Positions 1 to 7,985 of a stretch of DNA of 21,400 nt are shown here, one piece after another (position 1 is the first letter of the stretch; every line of letters begins with the position of its first letter). The notes beneath the pieces are model-generated. The model was not told where the DNA came from, did not search any database, and worked only from the letters and a program-made list of their open reading frames with translations. The position numbers were made by a program, and so were the translations under genes. Origin of the DNA: a virus; the IMG/VR virus record IMGVR_UViG_3300025759_000841, positions 1-21,400 of that record; one strand, 5' to 3'.

Positions 1-1824
1 ATTGTATGTCGCCGTTGTTACATCAAATGGAGTAGTTAGTTTCCATTCTGTTATGCAATGAGTCAGCGACGAATATATAAATAACTTACCACCTGAATCA
101 GTCATATCTGCCGCTTCAGGATATCCTGAGTAGGTGATTGTTTGAGTAGTCGTATAAATAGCTTCACTACTAACATTTTTAGTAACTGTTCGTATATCAT
201 ATGGTGTAGATACATCATACATATAAAGATCCGCATCAGTTGCAGATGCTGAAATATAGCTTGCATCATCAGGCATAGATGCGGCGAACAACTTTCTACC
301 TTGGTCTACCCATTTTAACTCTGTAAACCCCTGTTGAGAATTATTAAGAGCAATAACTACATCTGTGCTTGTGCCAGCCCATCTAAAATCAACAGTTGTT
401 TCATTATGCTCAAAAATGGCATCACCGCTATTATCTGTATCATCATGAGAGTAACGCACCCACGAAGTACCGTCGGGATTCCAAGCTACGCCCCAACTTC
501 GGCCAGTATCTCCGGAAGGCCAGTTCGTATCAGTAAAAGTATAATCAGTGCCTTCTTGATTTTGGATATCCCACTTTGTGGAACCATTAAAACTCAGTAT
601 TCTAGCATACCACTCTTTACTCCCAGATTGTGTAAGATAAGCTACAGCAGAATCGCCACCAGAAATGCTTCCTGTTACCGCATTACCATTAAGCAAAGAG
701 CTACCAGATCCTTGGTTCGAAGCAAAATCACCAGTACCCCCCAATGTGTTAGAAGTAACGGTGCAACCCGCCTCACTTAATGCGTTAGCTGAAGGCATTG
801 CATAGGTATAGACTTTATTATTTTCGCCAAATAAAATAGTAAACTTATCGTTATTACCGTCAGGTATAAAACGAGCATTTTTATAAATTTGCAAAGGGTA
901 ATAGCTGTACGGGTCTGCCGATGTTCCCCCTGTAGTGGGAGTAAAATCAAAAGTGCCTGTGCCTAATTCACCAAAAATAGAAGTATGACCACCCACACTA
1001 GCAACGGAGCTAGGCCAACTCGAAGGTGGGTCATAAGTGCCATCTGCGTTATCAAAATCTGAAACAATTAACTTTCCTTCATGAAAAGTTATAAGCGCAA
1101 AAGTGCCGTCACTATTAAATGAAAACCCTGAAACATTTTCAATTTGTGACCAAAACGGGAAATTATTTGTGCCTGTCGCGCTAGTAGAACTCACACTATT
1201 CCCCCATGCCGCAGAAACAGTGTCAAAACCTAATCTATCAAACAAAGTAGCAGAACCATCAAAATTGCCACGGTAAAGTCGGGTATTGGCAGTCGGTACA
1301 CTATTTGTAGTAGGATCAATATCTAGCCCACCGTAAGATGCTTGATTTTCAATAGAACCAATACTTGATGAAGTAAAAGTGCTTAAATCATTAGCTACGC
1401 TACAAGTCCCTTTGTAATAAAAACCTTTTTCGTTAACACCATCTATTTGCATCATTCTAATCAGGATATTAGTCCCGTTGGTTACAAATGCGGTAGCACT
1501 ATACTCAGTTTGAGTAACTAAACTGCCTGTTAGATAAGCTTCCCAACCATCATTATAACTAGCAGTTGTGATATCATACGGAGTTGAGCAAGTATAACTG
1601 TTCATTTGTAGCTCAGTACCGTTTGTGGTCGCTCGCCATAATGTCCACAATTGATTGCCGCTATCAACAAATGCGGCGTCCACAACATAACAGGTTGCCC
1701 CGCCAACAGACATAGTGCGGGAGCCAAAATCATAAGTAGCCGTTAACCTGACAGTATTGTTAGGAAGCGTAAAATCGCCACTGGCTCCAGCGGCGGCTAA
1801 CATTCTTGGACCAGTTCTACTCAT
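1..1824 (-). CDS. Large tail/fibre-associated protein, 3'-truncated by the window edge
   Basis: Read in frame from the ATG at 1824 to base 1, this stretch contains no stop codon, giving 608 residues with the C-terminus outside the window. It starts two bases after the TAG of the preceding fibre gene, so it is the next cistron. The protein is rich in Ser, Thr, Gly, Asn and aromatic residues, typical of secreted beta-rich virion proteins, and has no evident signal peptide or membrane segment. A short motif of the form TP-aromatic-D-(I/V)-x-T recurs with its Pro at residues 82, 541 and 599. The last two copies are 58 residues apart, which suggests a repeat array, perhaps propeller-like blades, beginning near residue 530 and continuing past the edge. 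Similar 'LSTPYDITTA' repeats occur, from memory, in marine phage tail proteins. A host-binding or tail-surface role is inferred from its place in the fibre cluster. Confidence 0.85.
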   Translation of the reverse strand, partial: MSRTGPRMLAAAGASGDFTLPNNTVRLTATYDFGSRTMSVGGATCYVVDAAFVDSGNQLWTLWRATTNGTELQMNSYTCSTPYDITTASYNDGWEAYLTGSLVTQTEYSATAFVTNGTNILIRMMQIDGVNEKGFYYKGTCSVANDLSTFTSSSIGSIENQASYGGLDIDPTTNSVPTANTRLYRGNFDGSATLFDRLGFDTVSAAWGNSVSSTSATGTNNFPFWSQIENVSGFSFNSDGTFALITFHEGKLIVSDFDNADGTYDPPSSWPSSVASVGGHTSIFGELGTGTFDFTPTTGGTSADPYSYYPLQIYKNARFIPDGNNDKFTILFGENNKVYTYAMPSANALSEAGCTVTSNTLGGTGDFASNQGSGSSLLNGNAVTGSISGGDSAVAYLTQSGSKEWYARILSFNGSTKWDIQNQEGTDYTFTDTNWPSGDTGRSWGVAWNPDGTSWVRYSHDDTDNSGDAIFEHNETTVDFRWAGTSTDVVIALNNSQQGFTELKWVDQGRKLFAASMPDDASYISASATDADLYMYDVSTPYDIRTVTKNVSSEAIYTTTQTITYSGYPEAADMTDSGGKLFIYSSLTHCITEWKLTTPFDVTTATYN

Positions 1825-1826
1825 GG

Positions 1827-2897
1827 CTAACTCATGTCTCTACCAGCTACAAAGCCAAAATAAGTAGTACCTCCATCATGCGTTAAGAAAACCAAAAAAT
1901 CAATAGCATTTGCACTAGTTGTCAAAGTAGGCGTAGTGCCGTTTTGGAATTTAACAGAAGCAGGATAGCTTACTGTAAACGCACTCGCACTAGCATCTTG
2001 TACTATTTTAAGAGTAAAGCTGTAAGAAGTGCCACTTGTTGGAGGATTAGAAAAAGCTAATGTTGTGTTTTCAGACAATGTTGTTTCAAACATATTTGCT
2101 GTTTCTAAATCTAAAGTAGTTGTATTACTAGAAGAAGAAACACTTGAATACGTTTCATTGTAACTTTTTGCTTTTAGCTCTTCTGATATTATTACATCGC
2201 CATTAGCATCTGCTGTTACAACCTTGCTTGCTTCACTAGTACCAAGAGTAGTTATATCATTATAATTTAACTCGTCAGTGGTAGCTGTAACACCGTCTAA
2301 AATATTTAGCTCGGCTATTGTTGAAGTTATACCAAAATTGCTTATAGCATCCGCACCTGTAGATGCCCCTGTGCCGCCATCAGCTACCGCAAGATCTGTA
2401 ATACCCGTTACAGAACCACCTGTAATTGCAACACTACTGGCTTCTTGTGTAGCCATTGTACCAAGAGCATTAAGCGTAGAAGTAAGATCTACAACTGCAC
2501 CATTGGTTGCACCCGCCCCATCAGAGTACACAATAGCAGATTTACCATCAGCAATAGCTACTGTGCTACCAGAACTACCCTGTTTTACAGTGACTGTATA
2601 ACCAGAGCTATTTAGTATTATCCAAACACCTTTTTGACTGTCTGGTACAATAGTTAGATCCGAAGCACCACCTAATCCCCCGTCGGTTAATTTGAGAGTT
2701 AAATAGTGACCATCAGAAGCAACTCCTGTCAGGCTTGTGGTGATTGTATCACCAGTACCCGTCATAGCAATAGTGCTAAAAGATTTAAATCGGTCAACAA
2801 TACCTAAATTTGTATTGGTAGTTGTACCCCATGTTCCAGATTGCTCGCCATTTGCGATTAACTGAATGTAGTAATTTGTACTATATGTAGAAGGCAT
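1827..2897 (-). CDS. Phage tail fibre protein with tail-repeat segment
   Basis: This 356-residue protein is a probable tail fibre or host-contact protein. Its N-terminus (residues about 5-32, including 'GEQSGTWGTTTNTNLG') matches, from memory, a virion-attachment segment shared by many marine phage fibres. A middle part contains 'VADGGTGASTGADAISNFGI' followed by 'AELNILDGVTATTDELNY', the pattern of the phage tail repeat family in which short I-L-D-G-V-T/A-T-x-x-E-L-N units repeat. The C-terminal part (about 240-356) is a beta-rich domain ending in 'YFGFVAGRDMS'. No enzymatic motif is visible. It lies just downstream of the repeat-rich fibre gene and just upstream of the large truncated tail gene, all one operon. 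The fibre class is well supported; the receptor is unknown. Confidence 0.85.
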   Translation of the reverse strand: MPSTYSTNYYIQLIANGEQSGTWGTTTNTNLGIVDRFKSFSTIAMTGTGDTITTSLTGVASDGHYLTLKLTDGGLGGASDLTIVPDSQKGVWIILNSSGYTVTVKQGSSGSTVAIADGKSAIVYSDGAGATNGAVVDLTSTLNALGTMATQEASSVAITGGSVTGITDLAVADGGTGASTGADAISNFGITSTIAELNILDGVTATTDELNYNDITTLGTSEASKVVTADANGDVIISEELKAKSYNETYSSVSSSSNTTTLDLETANMFETTLSENTTLAFSNPPTSGTSYSFTLKIVQDASASAFTVSYPASVKFQNGTTPTLTTSANAIDFLVFLTHDGGTTYFGFVAGRDMS

Positions 2898-2904
2898 ATC
2901 AACC

Positions 2905-3933
2905 TCAAGCCGCTAAATCGTCGTATGTATTAGATGTAGAAGGCGCATTCTCCGCGTAAGTATTAGACGTTGAAGGCGTTAAATCGTTATACACTGTACC
3001 TCCAGGAACTATCTCTGAATACGTATTAGATGTAGAAGGTACACTTTCCGCGTAAGTATTAGACGTTGAAGGCGTTAAATCGTTGTACACTGTGCCTCCC
3101 AGAACTATCTCCGAATACGTATTAGATGCAGAAGGTACACTTTCTGCGTAAGTATTAGACGTTGAAGGGTTCAAATTGCTATACACGGTGCCTCCTGGAA
3201 CTATCTCCGAATACGTATTAGATGTAGACGGACTAATACCGTTATACACATTTCCGGGAGCAGGAGCAATATTACCCCAAACAATGGCTTTTCCTGCCTG
3301 ACCTGTAGCAGAAACACCGCCTACAGTGGCACTCGCGCCAGATGTAACAGTTACCGCGCCAACCTGACCTGTAGCCGCTGATCCTGAAACAATTACACTA
3401 TTATCAGCCGATACAACAACACTGCCAACCTGACCTGTAGCGGCGATACCCGTGACTGTAGTATTGCTGTTACCAGATGTAGTAACTATTCCAACTGCAC
3501 CAGTAGCAGATACACCTGTAATATTTACAGAAACACCTGTACCTTCTGATACAGTTACCGATCCAACTTGACCTGTAGCGGCAACTCCACTAACTGTGAC
3601 ACTATTGCTTATCGCGACAGTAACACTGCCAACCTGACCTGTAGCGGCAACCCCCGTAACTGTTACATTACTATCCGCAGTAGTAGTAACACTGCCAACC
3701 TGACCTGTTCCCGCGACACCTGTGACGGTTACATTATTATCAGCAGTGATAGTAACACTGCCAACCTGACCTGTAGCGGCAATACCTGTGACGGTTACAT
3801 TATTATCCGCAGTAACAGTGACACTACCGACTTGACCAGTAGCGGCAATACCTGTTATAACGACAGATGCACTAGGTGATTGAGTTAGTTTAGCGGCTAA
3901 AGAAGCAGAGGCTAGAGGTATAAAACCTAACAT
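2905..3933 (-). CDS. Fibre-like protein made of two different tandem repeat families
   Basis: The 342-residue product starts after a good ribosome binding site (GGAGGATAA-ATG). A hydrophobic N-terminus 'MLGFIPLASASLAAKL' looks like a signal or virion-anchoring segment. Residues 24-221 are nine repeats of mostly 22 residues with consensus VTVTGVAATGQVGSVTVTAD; the fifth copy has 24. Residues 235-342 form a second array of 32-residue units built from 'PSTSNTY(A/S)E' and 'VPGGTVYNDLT' pieces. There is no Cys and few charged residues. Alternating V-T-V segments suggest short beta strands, so a beta-solenoid or fibrous shaft is plausible but not shown. The position between a tail-assembly-chaperone-like gene and a tail fibre supports a tail or fibre role. 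I do not recognise a named family beyond similar 'ATGxVGSVTV' repeats recalled from marine phages. Confidence 0.85.
   Translation of the reverse strand: MLGFIPLASASLAAKLTQSPSASVVITGIAATGQVGSVTVTADNNVTVTGIAATGQVGSVTITADNNVTVTGVAGTGQVGSVTTTADSNVTVTGVAATGQVGSVTVAISNSVTVSGVAATGQVGSVTVSEGTGVSVNITGVSATGAVGIVTTSGNSNTTVTGIAATGQVGSVVVSADNSVIVSGSAATGQVGAVTVTSGASATVGGVSATGQAGKAIVWGNIAPAPGNVYNGISPSTSNTYSEIVPGGTVYSNLNPSTSNTYAESVPSASNTYSEIVLGGTVYNDLTPSTSNTYAESVPSTSNTYSEIVPGGTVYNDLTPSTSNTYAENAPSTSNTYDDLAA
2908..3231 (-). repeat. Tandem 96-bp coding repeats
   Basis: A second in-frame array lies in the C-terminal third of the same protein. Equivalent points at about 2974, 3070 and 3166 are exactly 96 bases apart. 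Each unit encodes 32 residues with two 'PS(T/A)SNTY' pieces and one 'GGTVY' piece. The units are very similar, so the array probably expanded recently. Confidence 0.88.
3271..3864 (-). repeat. Nine tandem 66-bp coding repeats
   Basis: In-frame repeats encode residues 24-221 of the 342-residue fibre-like protein. The best conserved core encodes ATGQVGSVTV, and most units are 66 bases long (one is 72). Copies nearest the N-terminus are most alike; the later ones have drifted. Confidence 0.9.
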
Positions 3934-3941
3934 TTATCCTC

Positions 3942-4307
3942 CTAGCTTGGCTCAGTCGGCCACGTTATGTTTAAGGGGTCACTTTGGCTTGTAACATCCC
4001 GCAATGCTTGACGATATGTTGCCCATTCAGTTTTCTTTGCATCTGCCAAAGGGCTATCAGACGACTGTGTCCAATCAGAATTATATAGTTTATTATCGCG
4101 TTTGCGACGTACCTCTTTCCAATTATCAGCAGTGACAGCAGAAGGTATTTCAGCTTCTACTTGCGCCTGAGTAGGGGCAGTACTTCCGTCTTCATACCCC
4201 CACTCTGTAGTTCCATCTGGTTTAGTGCTAACCCAGCATTTCTTTCCCGCCGCTTCAGCAAGTTTTTTAAGCCCTAGAAAAAACTCTTCATGCGAAAAAG
4301 AACTCAT
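3942..4307 (-). CDS. Phage tail assembly chaperone-like protein
   Basis: This 121-residue protein overlaps the preceding fibre gene by an ATGA junction. Its C-terminal half carries 'RRKRDNKLYNSDWTQ' followed by 'KKTEWATYRQALRDV' and ends in 'ITWPTEPS'. That arrangement (R-x-x-R-x-x-x-L-x-x-(S/T)-D-W, then W-x-x-Y-R-Q-x-L-R-D and a terminal W-P) is the hallmark of the phage tail assembly chaperone or fibre-assembly family found beside tail fibre genes. The N-terminal half contains 'KCWVSTKPDGTTEWGYEDGS'. It probably helps fold or trimerise a neighbouring fibre, although in some phages the domain is part of the virion. No frameshifted partner was seen, unlike the chaperones of long-tailed phages. 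Confidence 0.75.
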   Translation of the reverse strand: MSSFSHEEFFLGLKKLAEAAGKKCWVSTKPDGTTEWGYEDGSTAPTQAQVEAEIPSAVTADNWKEVRRKRDNKLYNSDWTQSSDSPLADAKKTEWATYRQALRDVTSQSDPLNITWPTEPS

Positions 4308-5593
4308 GATAAAGCACTTTCTATGAACATATATTTAACATCATAACAATTAAGAGTATCTGTAGCTGTTCCCCCTACCCCGTTAACAAGTATTCTAACT
4401 CGAACATTACCTGAAGAATCTGTAAAATCAGATGTCAGAAACCCTCCCGTTGTATCTGTTCCGTCATGAGTTACAATGGTTCCTGGAGTCCCATATATAT
4501 AGTTGGCTGATCCTCTATCTGCATATCTTCCTCTTATATACGCAGCATCAGTCGGTTGATTAGGAAATATAGTTGAAACATCGCTGTTATTATAATAGTA
4601 CGTTCGAAAGTATGCTCCTGGATCATCAGAGTTTTCCACATACCTAATAGAAGCAAAAACTATAAGATTAAAACGAGAGTTAGTGCGTTGTGGCGTAAAA
4701 CTCACATCACCTGTATATAGCGAACTAGTGGTACTGCTATAATTAGTAGCATCTACTTTAGTTTGCATATTTATGGGGCGCAGATTTTCTGTCTCAGTAA
4801 ACGAGACCGTTTGGTAAAGAGTAACGCCACTAGTGGTTATCAATATTCTAGTAGAAAAATTGCTTCTGAAATACGTGAGCGTAGTACCAGCGGCATCAAA
4901 AAAATTAGCACCAGAGTGATATATGGATAAATCATCAGTATTGCCGAAGAAAAGTCTATCATTATCTTGAAAAGAAGCATTAGCAAAAAAATCTACAGTA
5001 TTATTAAAATTTGCTTGTTGATTAAACTCGACCGTATCATCAAACTGCCAGTAATCTTCTAAAGGATTAGAAACAAGGGTTAGCTTGTTTGTACCATCTT
5101 GTTGGAATTTAATTTCCCCATCATCTCCTGTAGCGTTTATGATTATATCTCTGTTTGTTTCACCCCTTAATGTAATAGTGCTACTAGTTACATCAATTGA
5201 TCCGGAATCAGCCCCTGCTTCTGAACTAAAATCTTTTAACCTATAAACACTTGTCGTAGTGTCTTTGTGGCGAGCCATAAAGCGGTCTGCTGTAAGCGTC
5301 ACAAAAGCTACTTTAGTACCTGCCGCAAAATTCACAGCAGAACCTGCATTACTACTGTCTAAAATAGTATCTCTAGAAAGAGTCGTTCCTGTAGCCGTAT
5401 ATGTACCAACGCCTACTTCAAAATCATTAGTAGCACTATCAAATAAAGTGTACTGAACTTCTGCCGTACCCGAAGAAGTTATGCCATCATTAAAAGTCTG
5501 AAACCCAGAAGAAGCCCCAGCTAAAGTAATTGTTCCTGTTCCTGTGGTAGTAAAGTCTTCTTGGACTCTATTACCAAATACAGAATCAGCCAT
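4304..5593 (-). CDS. Probable tail fibre / receptor-binding protein
   Basis: The product has 429 residues and starts at a TAATG overlap with the 145-residue gene before it. The N-terminal about 115 residues ('NRVQEDFTTTGTGTITLAG' through 'GTTLSRDTILDSSNAGSAV' and 'AAGTKVAFVTLTADRF') match a widespread phage virion-attachment domain that I recognise from fibres and baseplate-type proteins. Residues about 120-230 are a polar shaft with 'FNNTVDFFANASF' type strands. The last about 180 residues form a distinct domain ('YSSTTSSLYTGDVSFTPQR' to 'CYDVKYMFIESALS') that could be the receptor-binding or capping domain. No catalytic motif of a depolymerase is apparent. The function is inferred from domain pattern and position. 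Confidence 0.78.
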   Translation of the reverse strand: MADSVFGNRVQEDFTTTGTGTITLAGASSGFQTFNDGITSSGTAEVQYTLFDSATNDFEVGVGTYTATGTTLSRDTILDSSNAGSAVNFAAGTKVAFVTLTADRFMARHKDTTTSVYRLKDFSSEAGADSGSIDVTSSTITLRGETNRDIIINATGDDGEIKFQQDGTNKLTLVSNPLEDYWQFDDTVEFNQQANFNNTVDFFANASFQDNDRLFFGNTDDLSIYHSGANFFDAAGTTLTYFRSNFSTRILITTSGVTLYQTVSFTETENLRPINMQTKVDATNYSSTTSSLYTGDVSFTPQRTNSRFNLIVFASIRYVENSDDPGAYFRTYYYNNSDVSTIFPNQPTDAAYIRGRYADRGSANYIYGTPGTIVTHDGTDTTGGFLTSDFTDSSGNVRVRILVNGVGGTATDTLNCYDVKYMFIESALS

Positions 5594-6030
5594 TACGCAA
5601 TCCTTATAACCGCGTTAGTCGCATCCGCAGTAGGGAAGATTACAGTAAAATCACCGCTTGTTGATGTTTTATCAGCAGTAAAATCAAGCACAACGACCGA
5701 AGGGTCTCCTGCGGCGGTATCATTGTATATAAGCGCACCACGAGCTGTAATAGTAGCCGATGTAAAGGTTATATCAGCAAAATCAGTAAACGCTGTAGTT
5801 CCAGAAGTAGCGGGGTCTACACGAGTAAGTTCGCCGCCCCCCGCCACATAGCTACCTGAGTCACCAACTTCGTCAGTGGCTGTATAGGCCGTTGTCGCGG
5901 CAGTAAACGATGCGTTATTATCGTATAAAGCAAGTTTAAATGTTGAGCCCCCTACATTTAAAAAATTATGCACTCCTTCCATTAGCTCTTTTTTAAAAGA
6001 AGTACACATAAAATCACCAGTAAAAGCCAT
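5593..6030 (-). CDS. Conserved virion protein, connector/tail region
   Basis: This 145-residue beta-rich protein begins with 'FKKELMEGVHNFLNVGGST' and 'FKLALYDNNASFTAATTAY', a pattern I recall from small conserved proteins encoded near the tail genes of marine and other phages. The GGAGG six bases before the first ATG supports the start at 6030, which shares bases with the TAA of the 92-residue gene. The rest is Thr/Ala/Gly-rich with predicted strands ('ARGALIYNDTAAGDPSVVVLDF'-like stretch near residues 95-117). It may be a small tail component. No precise assignment is possible. Confidence 0.75.
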   Translation of the reverse strand: MAFTGDFMCTSFKKELMEGVHNFLNVGGSTFKLALYDNNASFTAATTAYTATDEVGDSGSYVAGGGELTRVDPATSGTTAFTDFADITFTSATITARGALIYNDTAAGDPSVVVLDFTADKTSTSGDFTVIFPTADATNAVIRIA

Positions 6031-6308
6031 TAAAGCCTCCTTATGTATTCTGATAGTTGTAATTGCCCTGAATCTTTTATAGCATTACAGATTGTGGTGC
6101 GGTCACTTTTTTTGACTTGTTCCATATAATAAAGAACAACTTTCCTTGTACGCTCCTTAAAAGCTTCAGCTTGTAAACGTATGGGCTCAGGGGCTTCCTC
6201 AGAAATAGATATAATTTTATCAACGCACAGATATGAGAGTTCCTCAACCGATAAACCTCTATTATCAGTAGTCTTTACATCTACACTGCCTACCATTAAA
6301 TTCATCAT
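6030..6308 (-). CDS. Small helical protein of unknown function
   Basis: A 92-residue product between the adaptor-like gene and the conserved virion protein. Its start overlaps the TGA of the upstream gene (ATGATGA), indicating translational coupling; no strong ribosome binding site is visible. The sequence is mainly helical and amphipathic, with an acidic middle ('VDKIISISEEAPEPIRLQAE') and a basic segment ('FKERTRKVVLYYMEQVKKSD'). The one-helix-bundle look and the position just after the connector genes would suit a small tail or assembly factor, but I recognise no family. Confidence 0.75.
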   Translation of the reverse strand: MMNLMVGSVDVKTTDNRGLSVEELSYLCVDKIISISEEAPEPIRLQAEAFKERTRKVVLYYMEQVKKSDRTTICNAIKDSGQLQLSEYIRRL

Positions 6309-6955
6309 CGTTTTGGACTAATTACCATACCTGTTCTATAAAAATCCGTTGTTTCTTTACTGTCGCCTAATAATTTCAAGCCGAGTAAAGATTCTTCAAA
6401 CCTTTGGTTATACACAGCCATTATATCTTGCTCACCTTTCATAAAGGTGTACGCCTCCACAAGAGAACCATACAAAAGGGCTATTTCTCCATTTTGGCTT
6501 AACCAAGTTGTGCCACTGTCTGAACCCGCTGTTAAACTAGCAGGTCTGTAAATATAGTGTAACTCTGCGGTGTGGGCTGTATCAGGTGTGGGTGCTAAGA
6601 TAAAATTATTTATGTCAAAAAAAGCGTAGTATCTAGGTGTACCTGTTTCACTGGCATCTGGGTGAAAAGATTGCAAAAAGTTCACATCTTTATACTCTAG
6701 AAATACCTTATCTCCGTCTGTGTTTGTAAAACTTAAAGAGATGGGGGCAATAAAATCAGAAGGTACACCTAAATATTGATCAGATACAGCAAAACTAGTC
6801 GTGACATTTTTACGAAAAAGTTCTAGTTGAATTATTTTAAATATTTTTTCTTCTGTCAAACGGATAAACGTAGGAAGATTATTCACGAACGTCGTTTCAT
6901 CGTTCTGTGTATAATCCTGGATAGCTGTTTTTAATTCACCGTATGTAAATGTCAT
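6305..6955 (-). CDS. Head-tail adaptor protein (SU10-adaptor-like)
   Basis: The 216-residue protein starts at an ATGA overlap with the zinc-ribbon gene. It opens with 'TYGELKTAIQDYTQNDETTF', followed by 'LPTFIRLTEEKIFKIIQLE', then 'SDQYLGVPSDFIAPISLSF', and later 'AELHYIYRPASLT' and 'GEIALLYGSLVEAYTFMKGE'. This order of an N-terminal helix pair, a 'hhVPsDhh' strand and a C-terminal helical 'L-Y-x-x-L-x-x-A-y-x-F-x-k' segment is typical of adaptor proteins that form the ring beneath the portal in short-tailed phages such as SU10. It would act in the virion neck. Assignment rests on motif pattern and the neighbouring connector gene, not on an alignment. Confidence 0.72.
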   Translation of the reverse strand: MTFTYGELKTAIQDYTQNDETTFVNNLPTFIRLTEEKIFKIIQLELFRKNVTTSFAVSDQYLGVPSDFIAPISLSFTNTDGDKVFLEYKDVNFLQSFHPDASETGTPRYYAFFDINNFILAPTPDTAHTAELHYIYRPASLTAGSDSGTTWLSQNGEIALLYGSLVEAYTFMKGEQDIMAVYNQRFEESLLGLKLLGDSKETTDFYRTGMVISPKR

Positions 6956-7305
6956 GTCGTTGTCACCGTTACTGAACCTACACTACCTGTAGCGGAAAAA
7001 CTTTGCAACTCTGTGGGAAGTTGAGCTTCTGTCGCAGTTGACCAAAATCCATCACCTAAATAAGTAAGACCATTTGTAGTAACAACTTGGAAAGTAGTGG
7101 TCTCAACACCGTTTTGAGGACGCGGGTCATACAGAGCTTGAGGATCAACAGGCTGTTGTACAGGTTCTAGCTGTGGGTGTTTAGGCTCATAACACTCAGG
7201 ACATACTTTTAGATTATTCCATTCTTTACGCAAAGATAAGTACGGGTACTCAAAACCACACCTATCACATAAAGCATTAGAGTATTTTCCTACTGCAAAA
7301 GCCAT
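6952..7305 (-). CDS. Zinc-ribbon protein with fibre-type repeat motif at its C-terminus
   Basis: The 117-residue product has two CxxC pairs, C13-x2-C16 and C35-x2-C38, in a short domain ('ALCDRCGFEYPYLSLRKEW' and 'VCPECYEPKHPQLEP') that should bind one zinc ion. A Pro/Gln linker follows (about residues 45-62). The remainder is beta-like and ends 'FSATGSVGSVTVTTT', which closely resembles the ATGQVGSVTV core repeated nine times in the fibre-like protein at 2905-3933. The gene sits between two adaptor-like genes, with TAATG and ATGA junctions on both sides. Small zinc-ribbon proteins of this start occur, from memory, in neck regions of marine phages. A structural neck role is an inference. Confidence 0.8.
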   Translation of the reverse strand: MAFAVGKYSNALCDRCGFEYPYLSLRKEWNNLKVCPECYEPKHPQLEPVQQPVDPQALYDPRPQNGVETTTFQVVTTNGLTYLGDGFWSTATEAQLPTELQSFSATGSVGSVTVTTT

Positions 7306-7985
7306 TAGCCAAACCCATAATAATCACGCCTTGGAACAAGAGATAAATTAGCGCGATCTACATCTTCGTACGCCGCCCGTGTAAACTCTTCTTCATACAC
7401 AGATTTTAATAATTCTGTTCTTTCAGGAGCTCGTTTTATAGATAAATAATAAGCTAACCCCGCCGCTAGGCATGGATAAAACCTAAACGGGACATCCATT
7501 GTATTTGTAAATGTATCAGCATCTTGTATTCTAGTCAGCCTGTCGTAAACATAGGTATAAGATTGATCAGGAGTAGGCCATACATTTAGCACGGGGGTAA
7601 TAGTGCGATCCACATACCATTGCGTAGGTCGACCTTCTGTGAGCTTACTAGGTATATTCAAAAACTCATCACGACTAATTCGGTCGATCATAATATCGGA
7701 TTGCGTAGAAAGCCCTGCGTTTGTACGAATAACAGCATTTAACACATCTACTGTATTGGCATCTAGATTATACGCACTCGTGCCTTTAACCAAAGCTACC
7801 GTATTTTGCTCTATCGTCCACAGATTCAAGCCCCTATTTGCCCATTCTGCAAACATAAGGTTAAGGGAACGCTTTGCAGTTTTAAGATCGTAACCCGTAC
7901 GAACTTCTTGACCGCAACGCTCAAACGCCTCTTCAATGTAATCAGAAACGTCTAGCTCGAAATCTGTGGAGTTAGAAGTAGCCAT
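7305..7985 (-). CDS. Head-tail connector protein, P22 gp4-like
   Basis: This 226-residue protein contains, near residues 14-62, 'DYIEEAFERCGQEVRTGYDL' and 'AKRSLNLMFAEWANRGLNLW'. This helical pattern (A-x-x-x-L-N-x-x-x-x-E-W-x-x-x-G-L-N-L-W) resembles the tail accessory factor family typified by P22 gp4, which binds under the portal and closes the head after packaging. The C-terminal part has 'YPCLAAGLAYYLSIKRAPER' and finishes with 'VPRRDYYGFG'. It is longer than P22 gp4 (about 166 residues). Its place just upstream of the zinc-ribbon and SU10-like adaptor genes agrees with a neck location. The exact family still needs a profile search. Confidence 0.75.
   Translation of the reverse strand: MATSNSTDFELDVSDYIEEAFERCGQEVRTGYDLKTAKRSLNLMFAEWANRGLNLWTIEQNTVALVKGTSAYNLDANTVDVLNAVIRTNAGLSTQSDIMIDRISRDEFLNIPSKLTEGRPTQWYVDRTITPVLNVWPTPDQSYTYVYDRLTRIQDADTFTNTMDVPFRFYPCLAAGLAYYLSIKRAPERTELLKSVYEEEFTRAAYEDVDRANLSLVPRRDYYGFG

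Noticed and set aside
334-780. Plus-strand open frame of 148 codons opposite the truncated tail gene
   Set aside because: The minus strand is open through the whole 1-1824 stretch with fibre-like protein character; the plus frame has no ribosome binding site and an unnatural Ser/Ile/Cys-rich composition.
2908-3864. Regular repeats that could suggest a CRISPR array
   Set aside because: Units are contiguous in-frame coding repeats of 66 and 96 bases without unique spacers, and the repeats drift gradually.
1827-3933. Diversity-generating retroelement acting on fibre genes
   Set aside because: No reverse transcriptase, no template repeat and no adenine-biased variable repeat were seen; the repeats are simple tandem coding units.
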